A DNA stretch of 64,000 nucleotides from Cellvibrio sp. (GTDB lineage: Bacteria; Pseudomonadota; Gammaproteobacteria; Pseudomonadales; Cellvibrionaceae). This document shows, one piece after another, positions 46,873 to 55,077 of the stretch (the first letter of the stretch is position 1; every line of letters begins with the position of its first letter). The notes under the pieces were generated by a model that did not search any database, was not told the DNA's origin, and worked only from the letters and a program-made list of their open reading frames with translations. The position numbers and the translations under genes are program-made. The DNA lies in the NCBI GenBank assembly GCA_016712405.1, contig JADJRD010000014.1:248001-312000 (forward strand), given 5' to 3'.

Positions 46873-48916
46873 TGTCGGATGCCCGGTTTTTACTACTCAC
46901 AATATCAAATAGTGTTTGATATAAAAGTTCAGGGTTAACCGGTTTGCACAGATAGCCATCCATGCCTGCTGATAAACAGGTATCCCGATCACCTCGCATG
47001 GCTTGTGCCGTAACTGCAATGATTGGAATGTTGGCTTGTTTCTGCCCACTGCGAATAGCTTGTGTGGCTTCAATGCCATTTAATTCCGGCATTTCCAAAT
47101 CCATTAAAATTGCATCAAAGGGTTCTTGACTGGTTGATAAAATATCAACAGCTTCACGGCCATTGTTGGCAATTTGGTGGCGAATATTCTTTTTGCGTAA
47201 AATTCCTTTGAGCACTTGTTGATTAACTAAATTGTCTTCCGCGATTAATACATGGAACTGTTCCAGTTCAGAAAAAATATTACAACTAGGTTCAGGTGAT
47301 CGACTAAGCAGTTCAAGTTCAGGGTGTTGTGTGATTGCATGGCTGATGGTTTCATACAAGCGAGATTCGCTAATGGGTTTGCTGAGATAGGCATCAATTA
47401 GCTGGGAATTATCGCTGGTTTGGCAAATTTCATCTTGTTGCATCGCAGAAATGAGGCAAACCAAAGGCCGGTGTTTGATGAGGTGCGATTTTTTAATTAA
47501 ACCAGTGAGCTCCAATCCATCCATGTTGGGCATGCGATAATCTACCAACAAAAAATGATAGGGTTGATTTTTGGCATCTGCCGCATAAATTTTTTGCCAT
47601 GCTATTTGTGCGTCATCGCATTCGTCTGTTTGTAGATGCAGGCTTCGTGCGGTTGTTGCAATAATGGTTCGGGCAATATGGTTGTCATCAATAACCAATA
47701 CGCGTAAACAATCTAAGTTTCGTATTTTTTCCAAAACAAATCGTTCGCCGAGTCGGCTGGGTTCTAGATTTACGCTAAAAATAACCTGCGTACCATGGCC
47801 TTGTTGTGAACTTATTGCCAAACTGCCTTGCATCAATTGGATAAGATGATTGCAAATATAGAGTCCAGTGGATTGATCTTTAGGTGACCAGTCCTTTTGT
47901 AAATTGATTTTGTCCTGAATTTGTTGATTGATTTCCGGCGCAATGCCACTGCCGCTATCTTCTATTCTAAATTCCAAACAGATATTTTTTTCACTTAAGT
48001 TGATTTTTTTGACCGCAATAAACACTTCGTCTGTATTGCCATGTTGAAAACAGTTGCCAACAAAATGATTGAGTATTTGGCTTAATCTTGAGGCGTCGCC
48101 GCGTAAAAATTGAGGAACATTTTTATCGACATTTAAATGTATATTAACTTTTCTATGTAAAGCACTGCTTTCAAATAGACGCGACATCTTTTCAAACAGT
48201 TGAAAAATATCAAAATGACTATTTTCTAAAATGACACTGCCGGATTCAATTTTTGAAAAATCCAATAGTTGATTCATCATCTGGAGTAGTGAATCCGCGG
48301 CTACATGCAAACTTTGTAAATAACTAAGCTGTTGTTCGTCAAGTCGAGTGTCTTTTAACAAATAACCTATGCCAATAATGGCATTCATGGGGGTGCGTAT
48401 TTCGTGATTGATTCTAGCGAGAAATTCGCTTTTGATTCTGTTGGCTTTATCAGCTTGGGCTTTGGCACTGAGCAATTCATCGTGCCGACGAATATATTCG
48501 GTAACATCGGTATTCATCCCCACGCATCGCCAGGCACGTCCGGTTTCATCAGCTTCAAAAAATTTGGATTTGGTTTGTACCCAAATACTGTGCCCCTCTT
48601 TATGCAGCAATCGATATTGAGAGGTTACTGAATACTCGTGGGAATCAATCGCCGATTGATATTGTTTTTCCAGTGCATCCAAATCTTCGGGGTGCAAAAA
48701 ATAGCGGCGAAATGTGCGCAGGTCGCCGGGTAAATCCTGATAGTCATAACCCAACATGCGTAAAAACGAACGACTGAAATACATTTTATTGGTACGTAAA
48801 TCCCAATCCCACAACCCATCATTAGTCGCTTCCATCGCATAATCAAAACGCGCATCCCTTTCGGTCATACGTTTTTTAAGTGATGTCAGTTCCTCTTCAA
48901 GTTCGCGAATATGCAA
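46853..48916 (-). CDS. hybrid histidine kinase: PAS, HisKA, HATPase, two receivers
   Basis: 687 residues; a TTG start (48916) after AGGTGA, since a stop lies 12 bp upstream in frame. Order: N-terminal coiled coil; PAS (ATNDGLWDWDLRTNKMYFS) with PAC; HisKA with FLARINHEIRTPMNA; HATPase with EDSGSGI but a degenerate G2 (STGLYICNHL); receiver 1 (VIDDNHIAR, phospho-Asp in LLVDYRMPNMDG); receiver 2 (IAEDNLVNQ, Asp in ILMDLEMPELNG, CKPVN). No membrane helix, so it senses in the cytoplasm. It overlaps cyaA by 20 bp. Its target is not evident. Confidence 0.88.
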   Translation of the reverse strand: MHIRELEEELTSLKKRMTERDARFDYAMEATNDGLWDWDLRTNKMYFSRSFLRMLGYDYQDLPGDLRTFRRYFLHPEDLDALEKQYQSAIDSHEYSVTSQYRLLHKEGHSIWVQTKSKFFEADETGRAWRCVGMNTDVTEYIRRHDELLSAKAQADKANRIKSEFLARINHEIRTPMNAIIGIGYLLKDTRLDEQQLSYLQSLHVAADSLLQMMNQLLDFSKIESGSVILENSHFDIFQLFEKMSRLFESSALHRKVNIHLNVDKNVPQFLRGDASRLSQILNHFVGNCFQHGNTDEVFIAVKKINLSEKNICLEFRIEDSGSGIAPEINQQIQDKINLQKDWSPKDQSTGLYICNHLIQLMQGSLAISSQQGHGTQVIFSVNLEPSRLGERFVLEKIRNLDCLRVLVIDDNHIARTIIATTARSLHLQTDECDDAQIAWQKIYAADAKNQPYHFLLVDYRMPNMDGLELTGLIKKSHLIKHRPLVCLISAMQQDEICQTSDNSQLIDAYLSKPISESRLYETISHAITQHPELELLSRSPEPSCNIFSELEQFHVLIAEDNLVNQQVLKGILRKKNIRHQIANNGREAVDILSTSQEPFDAILMDLEMPELNGIEATQAIRSGQKQANIPIIAVTAQAMRGDRDTCLSAGMDGYLCKPVNPELLYQTLFDIVSSKNRASDNAKTHQ

Positions 48917-49115
48917 CTTGAGAGATTGTCACCTGATGAATTGTGCGCCATTCATTGATCCTTAAAAGCCTGTAACAAAAACAAGGAGAAATAAGCTTAA
49001 GGCTAGACCAGATTGGCTGAATTGCTAATGGGGTTTGGCGGTTGCGATCTGGCGCGAGCGGGTGAGGCCACGCGTTGCTTGGATGTTTGAATCAATCAGC
49101 AGTTAAATATGAAAA

Positions 49116-49158
49116 ACACCGCAACTAGGTGCGGTGTAGTGCGGTGTAGTGCGGTGTA
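49116..49158 (-). terminator. argH terminator with tandem GTGCGGTGTA repeats
   Basis: On the minus strand TGCGGTGT pairs with ACACCGCA (49116-49137), followed by T5. The 10-mer GTGCGGTGTA occurs three times in a row (49129-49158), so alternative pairings are possible. The rest of the gap to the kinase start (48917-49115) shows nothing. Confidence 0.75.
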
Positions 49159-49160
49159 TT

Positions 49161-50558
49161 TTATCTTCCAGCCAAACTCGCTTTCGCCCGACCTGCCGCT
49201 GCCTTCACCTGCAAGGGTGCAGTACCACCAATATGATTCCTCGCGGCAACTGAACCTTCCAGTGTTAATACGGCAAACACATCTTGTTCGATGGTTTTTG
49301 AAAATTGTTGTAATTCGCTGAGTGACATTTCGGATAAATCTTTTCCGGTTTGTACGCCGTAAGCGACAGACTTGCCAACGATTTCATGTGCATCACGAAA
49401 TGCGACGCCTTTGCGAACTAAATAATCGGCGAGATCAGTTGCAGTAGAAAATCCGCGTTTGGCGGCTTCGTGCATGCGATCTTTTTTCGGTTGAATCGCG
49501 GGGATCATATCGGCGAATGCGCGTAAACAATCCTTCACTGTGTCTATAGCATCGAATACCGGTTCTTTGTCTTCCTGATTATCTTTGTTGTAAGCCAAAG
49601 GTTGGGATTTCATTAGCGTTAACAAAGCAATTAAATGCCCATTCACTCGACCGGTTTTGCCGCGCACTAATTCAGGCACGTCGGGATTTTTTTTCTGCGG
49701 CATGATGGATGAGCCGGTGCAGAAGCGATCCGGTAAATTAATAAAATTAAATTGCGATGAAGTCCAGAGCACTAGTTCTTCACTCATGCGTGACATGTGC
49801 GTCATTAAAATGCTGGCGAAAGCGCAAAATTCGATTGCAAAATCGCGGTCACTCACTGAATCCAACGAATTTTCGGTTGGTGCAGTAAAGCCCAATAATT
49901 CGGCGGTGTAATGGCGATCAATCGGGTAGGTGGTGCCAGCGAGTGCAGCGGCGCCCAAGGGTGAATAATTTAAACGTTTGCGACAATCTATCAAACGACC
50001 ATAATCGCGTTGCAACATTTCAAACCAAGCCAGCATATGGTGGCCAAAGGTGACAGGTTGTGCGGTTTGTAAATGGGTGAAGCCGGGCATGATGGTATCG
50101 AATTCGCGCTCCGCTAAATCCGCCAAACCCGTTTGCAAGCGGGTCAGTTCTTTACAGATTGCATCAATTTCGTCGCGCATATAGAGGCGAATGTCGGTAG
50201 CGACTTGATCGTTACGCGAACGTCCTGTATGAAGCTTTTTGCCCGCTATGCCGATGCTCTCGGTTAAGCGTGCTTCGATGTTCATATGCACATCTTCAAG
50301 GCTGATTGACCAATCAAATTGTCCGGCATTGATTTGCTGGCGAATGGATTCCAAACCTTGCTGGATTTTTTGCAGTTCATCCTGCGACAAAACGCCCGCT
50401 TTGGTTAACATGGTTGCATGGGCGATTGAGCCGTTAATGTCGTGATGAAAAAGTCGTTGGTCAAAGGTGACTGACGCGGTGAAGCGTTCAACAAATGCAT
50501 CGGTCGCTTCGGAAAAGCGTCCGCCCCAGGGTTTGATGGGTTGGTCGTTCTGGCTCAT
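49161..50558 (-). CDS. argH: argininosuccinate lyase ArgH
   Basis: 465 residues. Starts with KPWGGRFSEATDAFVERF, and has the fumarase-superfamily signature GSSIMPQKKNPDVPELVRGK plus HTGRSRNDQVATD (catalytic His/Ser region). It splits argininosuccinate into arginine and fumarate. It diverges from algZ with ~65 bp between starts, as in Pseudomonas. Confidence 0.97.
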   Translation of the reverse strand: MSQNDQPIKPWGGRFSEATDAFVERFTASVTFDQRLFHHDINGSIAHATMLTKAGVLSQDELQKIQQGLESIRQQINAGQFDWSISLEDVHMNIEARLTESIGIAGKKLHTGRSRNDQVATDIRLYMRDEIDAICKELTRLQTGLADLAEREFDTIMPGFTHLQTAQPVTFGHHMLAWFEMLQRDYGRLIDCRKRLNYSPLGAAALAGTTYPIDRHYTAELLGFTAPTENSLDSVSDRDFAIEFCAFASILMTHMSRMSEELVLWTSSQFNFINLPDRFCTGSSIMPQKKNPDVPELVRGKTGRVNGHLIALLTLMKSQPLAYNKDNQEDKEPVFDAIDTVKDCLRAFADMIPAIQPKKDRMHEAAKRGFSTATDLADYLVRKGVAFRDAHEIVGKSVAYGVQTGKDLSEMSLSELQQFSKTIEQDVFAVLTLEGSVAARNHIGGTAPLQVKAAAGRAKASLAGR

Positions 50559-50623
50559 GGAATAGGATCTGCCTGCTATGATGAAAACAAAAAATGGGCT
50601 AAGACATAAAAATGAGGCGCATT

Positions 50624-51715
50624 ATGACCAGTGAGTCAAGCTCCAATCAACCTTCTTCGAGCAAAGGCAGCGATTTCCTGCCCAATCTTTGCGAAAGTCA
50701 GTCCCTCTTCTTGTTGGTGCTGGTGGCTGAATTGTTGGCGATATTGATTTGTATCAGCGATAACAGATTGCCCCGTGTGGATTGGGATCAGTTGGCGATG
50801 GTCTCGGTGATGGTGCAATGGAATACCCTGATTGGGGCTTTGGTGCTATGTCGCTTGCGGGGAGTTTTGGCTCAATTGACCACTGTGAAAGCGGGAAGTT
50901 TATCAATTGGGGTGATGTTGCTGGTGAATTTGGCGTTATCCATAGTCGGACAATTTTTGTTGTACGGTTTTGTTGGTGGATTAGTCTTGCCAGACGCGCA
51001 TTTTTCACTGGATTATTGGGCAATTCTCAACAATCTATTCATTACTGTAATTTCAGCCGGTATTTTGTTGCGTTATTTGTTTGTGCAGCAGCAATTGCGT
51101 AATCAGCGTGAAGCGGAAATGCAGGCAAGAGTGCAGGCGCTTCAATCGAGGATTCGCCCCCATTTCTTATTTAACAGTATGAACAGCATCGCCAGTTTAA
51201 TTGTATCCGCACCTGAAACAGCAGAGAGAGTAGTGGAAGATCTTTCCGAATTATTTCGAGCCAGTCTTGCGGAGCCAACATTAATTGCATTGGAGCGCGA
51301 AGTGGAATTGTGTCGTCGATATTTGGCAATAGAATCCTTGCGCTTGGGTAAGCGATTGCACATTGATTGGCAAATTTCCGAACACAAAACAAATAGCTTG
51401 ATTCCCAGTTTGATGTTGCAACCTTTATTGGAAAACGCAATTTTGCATGGCATTGAACCTTTACAAGAAGGGGGAACAATCAGTATTAAAATTTCACAAA
51501 AAGATAAATTGTTGAGTATTGTGATTATAAATCCTTATAAGCTTGCTAAAAAAAATACGGATACAGATCCGACACATCGTCATAATCGAATGGCATTGGA
51601 TAATATTCGTCGACGATTAAAGGCGCACTATGGTGATGCGGCACGTTTATCCAGCAGTGCAGAGCAGGGCCAATTCACTACCTATATTTTTTGCCCTATT
51701 CGAGGTGAAAACTAA
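50624..51715 (+). CDS. algZ: LytS/YehU-type sensor histidine kinase, AlgZ (FimS)-like
   Basis: 363 residues from ATG 50624 (GAGG six bases upstream; an earlier ATG at 50612 is also in frame). Four hydrophobic helices (e.g. LFLLVLVAELLAILICI) form the membrane sensor. Then the His_kinase domain with RIRPHFLFNSMNSIASLI (phospho-acceptor His) and LMLQPLLENAILHGIEP (N-box). It pairs with the next gene, overlapping by one base. The argH-algZ-algR synteny supports the name; in Pseudomonas this pair controls alginate, twitching motility and virulence. Confidence 0.9.
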   Translation: MTSESSSNQPSSSKGSDFLPNLCESQSLFLLVLVAELLAILICISDNRLPRVDWDQLAMVSVMVQWNTLIGALVLCRLRGVLAQLTTVKAGSLSIGVMLLVNLALSIVGQFLLYGFVGGLVLPDAHFSLDYWAILNNLFITVISAGILLRYLFVQQQLRNQREAEMQARVQALQSRIRPHFLFNSMNSIASLIVSAPETAERVVEDLSELFRASLAEPTLIALEREVELCRRYLAIESLRLGKRLHIDWQISEHKTNSLIPSLMLQPLLENAILHGIEPLQEGGTISIKISQKDKLLSIVIINPYKLAKKNTDTDPTHRHNRMALDNIRRRLKAHYGDAARLSSSAEQGQFTTYIFCPIRGEN

Positions 51716-52452
51716 TGGATATAGTCATAGTGGATGATGAGCAGCTTGCGCGCGAACGTTTAGTGCGCATGGTTGAAAAAATACCCATGGTGGAGCGAAT
51801 TCTCGAAGCGGAAAATGCAGACGCTGCCATGATGTTAATTGTGCAAGAAGATCCGGATTTAATTTTGTTGGATATTCGTATGCCCGGGAAAGATGGGCTG
51901 ACTCTTGCGCATGAATTAAGTCAATTAGAAGACCCGCCCGCAATTGTGTTCTGCACAGCCTATGACTCTCATGCAATAGAAGCCTTTGGTACAACGGCGG
52001 TTGGTTATTTATTAAAACCGGTTAAGTCTGAGCAGTTGGTGCAAGTATTAGAGAAGGCGCAAAAATTAAATAAAATTCAACGTGCTGTTGCGTTAGAAAA
52101 AAAATCCGATTGCGCGTCGCAACGACAACATATCAGTGCTCGAACACACCGTGGCATAGAATTAATTCCCATCAGCAATATTCGTTACTTTGTAGCGGAT
52201 CATAAATATGTCACTGTGTACCATACGCATGGCGAGCATTTGTTGGACGAAACCTTAAAAGAATTGCAAGATGAATTTCCCGAAAAACTTGTACGCATTC
52301 ATCGCAATGCTTTGGCATCCAAACAACATATAGAAGCTTTGGATCGGGATGCGCAGGGTCAATACTTTTTGCGCTTGTCGGATATCAGCAGCAAGCCTCT
52401 AATCAGTCGTCGGCATGTGAGTGATATTAAAGAGCTGTTAAAAAATATTTGA
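51715..52452 (+). CDS. algR: LytTR response regulator AlgR-like
   Basis: 245 residues. Receiver with VDDEQLARERL and the phospho-Asp in DLILLDIRMPGKDG; KPVKSEQL closes it. The C-terminal LytTR DNA-binding domain includes ISNIRYFVADHKYVTVYH and FPEKLVRIHRNALASKQHI. Start overlaps the algZ stop (TAATGG). In Pseudomonas hemC follows algR; here a CotH gene does, so synteny breaks at this point. Confidence 0.92.
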   Translation: MDIVIVDDEQLARERLVRMVEKIPMVERILEAENADAAMMLIVQEDPDLILLDIRMPGKDGLTLAHELSQLEDPPAIVFCTAYDSHAIEAFGTTAVGYLLKPVKSEQLVQVLEKAQKLNKIQRAVALEKKSDCASQRQHISARTHRGIELIPISNIRYFVADHKYVTVYHTHGEHLLDETLKELQDEFPEKLVRIHRNALASKQHIEALDRDAQGQYFLRLSDISSKPLISRRHVSDIKELLKNI

Positions 52453-52509
52453 AGGGTGTAGGCTTTTGCCTTGCGCAATATAACCATAATCATCACGAGT
52501 GAAATCTTT

Positions 52510-53928
52510 ATGAATCGGCTCAAACTCAACATCAAAACGCCATTAACTCTCTTGCTATTCTCCTTGCTTGTTGCTTGTGGAGGAGGTGGTGGTAGTAGTG
52601 ATGCTGAAGTTGCCAGCAGCTCGGTTTCATCTTCGAGCAGTCTCGCCGCATTTCCTTTGCCTGTGAGTTTGCCAACTGATTTTCCAGTAGGGACTACTGA
52701 CACTTTGCCGACATTAAATATTACGACGGAAAATTCAGCTGCTGTCACATCCAGAGAAACCTACATCAATGGAAATTATCAATTAACTGATGGCGCTACG
52801 ATTACCGAAGGCGCTATGGAGATTCGCGGGCGTGGTAACTCTACTTGGGATTGGCCCAAAAAACCCTACAGATTAAAATTCACCAACGCTGCTGCATTAT
52901 TGGGCATGCCATCCAGTAAACATTGGGTGTTGTTAGCAAATTATGCTGATAAAACGTTAATCCGAAATGACATTGCATTGATGTGGAGTCAACAATTAGG
53001 AATGGAGTACACCAGCCGCGCAAAATTTGTTGAACTAAAAGTGAACGGTAGTTACGAAGGTGTTTATCAATTGGTTGAACATTTGCGCATAGCGAAAGAT
53101 CGCGTGAATATTCCCGAATTAAAAGTGACCGATACTACACCGGATAAAATTTCAGGTGGTTATATGATGGAAGTGGATTTTCGCCATCATATCGATTTTT
53201 GTAAGAATATTACCTACGCTGCTGCAGAGTGTGCAGGATCGGTCAATATTGCGCGTGATGTGGATTATTGTGTTGATTCGACTCATGGTATGGATCCGGT
53301 TTGTTTGGATAATCCAGAAGATCTGCATGATAACGCTTGGATGGCGCAACGGGATTACATCACCAATTACCTTCGAGATTTTGAAACAGCCTTATACTCT
53401 AGTCAATTTGCCGATGCGACAAACGGTTATGCTGCTTATATTGATGTGGACTCAGCCGTTAACTATTACATCATCAACGAATTATTTAAAAATGTTGATG
53501 GTGCAGTCGCCAGTTTTTGGATGTACAAAAAACGTGATGGAAAAATATTTTTTGGTCCCATTTGGGATTTTGATTTGGCGTTAGGTAATGCGGGCTACAA
53601 CAATGTTGATAAAACTTATGGTTGGCATATACGTAATGCGCCATGGTTTACACGTCTGTTTCAAGATCCGGCTTTTGCCGCTAAAGTGAAAACGCGATGG
53701 CAGACGTTAAAAGCAGAGGGCAAGATAGGGTTGATATTTGAATATGCACAAGCTCGTGCAGTTTGGTTAAATAAAATGCAGGCCAAGAACTTTGAAAAGT
53801 GGCCCATATTTAATTGGACAAGCTGGTATACCCGCGTTGTGATGGGCAGTTATGATGCTGAAGTCAATGAGATGATTCGTTGGCAACGTGAGCGAGCAGT
53901 TTGGATGGATGCGCAATTTAGTCAGTAA
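52510..53928 (+). CDS. CotH-family protein kinase-like lipoprotein
   Basis: 472 residues from ATG 52510 (an ATG 39 bp earlier is less likely). Signal peptide and lipobox LLVACGGG, then a Ser-rich linker. The CotH domain begins TSRETYINGNYQL, with RGRGNSTWDWPKKPYRLKF, and the catalytic region shows GGYMMEVDFR and FFGPIWDFDLALGN (the Asp pair that binds metal and ATP in the atypical kinase fold). In Bacillus CotH phosphorylates spore coat; in marine and cellulolytic bacteria CotH occurs with carbohydrate-active surface proteins. Its substrate is unknown. Confidence 0.88.
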   Translation: MNRLKLNIKTPLTLLLFSLLVACGGGGGSSDAEVASSSVSSSSSLAAFPLPVSLPTDFPVGTTDTLPTLNITTENSAAVTSRETYINGNYQLTDGATITEGAMEIRGRGNSTWDWPKKPYRLKFTNAAALLGMPSSKHWVLLANYADKTLIRNDIALMWSQQLGMEYTSRAKFVELKVNGSYEGVYQLVEHLRIAKDRVNIPELKVTDTTPDKISGGYMMEVDFRHHIDFCKNITYAAAECAGSVNIARDVDYCVDSTHGMDPVCLDNPEDLHDNAWMAQRDYITNYLRDFETALYSSQFADATNGYAAYIDVDSAVNYYIINELFKNVDGAVASFWMYKKRDGKIFFGPIWDFDLALGNAGYNNVDKTYGWHIRNAPWFTRLFQDPAFAAKVKTRWQTLKAEGKIGLIFEYAQARAVWLNKMQAKNFEKWPIFNWTSWYTRVVMGSYDAEVNEMIRWQRERAVWMDAQFSQ

Positions 53929-53947
53929 TATTTTTTGGAAATTTTTT

Positions 53948-54571
53948 ATGAAAAGCATGGGAACTCTTTTTACTGTGTCTGCACCTTCAGGTGCCGGTAA
54001 AACCAGTTTGGTGGGTGCATTGGTTAAATCGAATCCTGAAGTCTGCGTTTCCGTTTCGCATACCACTCGAGCAATGCGGCCCGGTGAAGTGGATGGGGTG
54101 AATTATCACTTCGTTACACGTGATCTGTTTGAAGAAATGTTGGAGGCAGGTGATTTTTTAGAGCATGCAAGAGTGTTTGGAAATTTATATGGCACATCAC
54201 AAAAATGGGTGATGGAAACTTTAAAACAAGGTGTTGATGTCATTCTCGAAATTGATTGGCAGGGTGCGCAACAGGTGCGTCGATTAATTCCGGGCACAGT
54301 TGGTCTATTTATTTTGCCGCCGTCTTTAGCGTGTTTGCGTCAGCGTTTGACCAGTCGTGGTCAAGATGATGAGTCTGTCATTAATGCCCGCATGGCAGAA
54401 GCCATCAATGAAATGTCGCATTACCCTGAAGCCGATTATTTAATTATTAATGATGATTTCACTGTTGCGCTTGCTCAGTTTCAAGCATTAATTACCAGTC
54501 AACATTTGCGATTGGATCGCCAAGTTGAGCGGCACGAGCAATTGCTAAAAGATTTATTGGTGAACTCTTAA
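53948..54571 (+). CDS. gmk: guanylate kinase Gmk
   Basis: 207 residues from the ATG at 53948 (starts further upstream would run into the CotH gene end). P-loop FTVSAPSGAGKTSLV, HTTRAMRPGEVDGVNYHFV (GMP site) and EIDWQGAQQVRRLIP. It phosphorylates GMP to GDP. Normally it precedes rpoZ-spoT; here it has moved, being between CotH and a small periplasmic protein. Stop overlaps the next start (TAATG). Confidence 0.96.
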   Translation: MKSMGTLFTVSAPSGAGKTSLVGALVKSNPEVCVSVSHTTRAMRPGEVDGVNYHFVTRDLFEEMLEAGDFLEHARVFGNLYGTSQKWVMETLKQGVDVILEIDWQGAQQVRRLIPGTVGLFILPPSLACLRQRLTSRGQDDESVINARMAEAINEMSHYPEADYLIINDDFTVALAQFQALITSQHLRLDRQVERHEQLLKDLLVNS

Positions 54572-54906
54572 TGTATTTAATAAAAAATTTCAAAATTCGT
54601 CTTTTGATTAAAGGGATTTCTTTTGCAATCTTATGTTTAGCGATTAAGGCCAACGCTGAGTGCGATACTGCACTTCAGCGTTCGAGCCTGATGCTGACTA
54701 AAATCATCGATGATCTCAATAAGACCTATACTTGGACGGGCGGTGGAGGGATCAGTGAAATTGTTGAGGTTGCCAGTGGAGAATATCAAGTGTCACTTCC
54801 ACAAGAAGAGCGCGTAGATCAGTTTCAGTATCAACTAGAAATTAATAAAAAATGTGAAGTGATTATCGTTAAAAAGGAATATGCCGTTAAATCATTTAAG
54901 AGATAA
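54571..54906 (+). CDS. small periplasmic protein of unknown function
   Basis: 111 residues, start overlapping the gmk stop (TAATG), so translationally coupled. The N-terminal KGISFAILCLAIKANA is a signal peptide. The mature part has two Cys (AECDTAL, NKKCEV) that may form a disulfide. No recognised domain. Confidence 0.65.
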   Translation: MYLIKNFKIRLLIKGISFAILCLAIKANAECDTALQRSSLMLTKIIDDLNKTYTWTGGGGISEIVEVASGEYQVSLPQEERVDQFQYQLEINKKCEVIIVKKEYAVKSFKR

Positions 54907-55077
54907 GGCGATAATAAATTTGACTGCCGTTCTGAAGTTTAATGTCAGACAAGGCTAACCTTGACTCTAGTTTTTATTATCCATTAATGAAAACTTCACT
55001 TTATTGAAACCCATTCGTCATATTTCCCCGTCACCCTCTTCACCGAATGTCTTATTAATCAACATCCGGTGAGCTTT

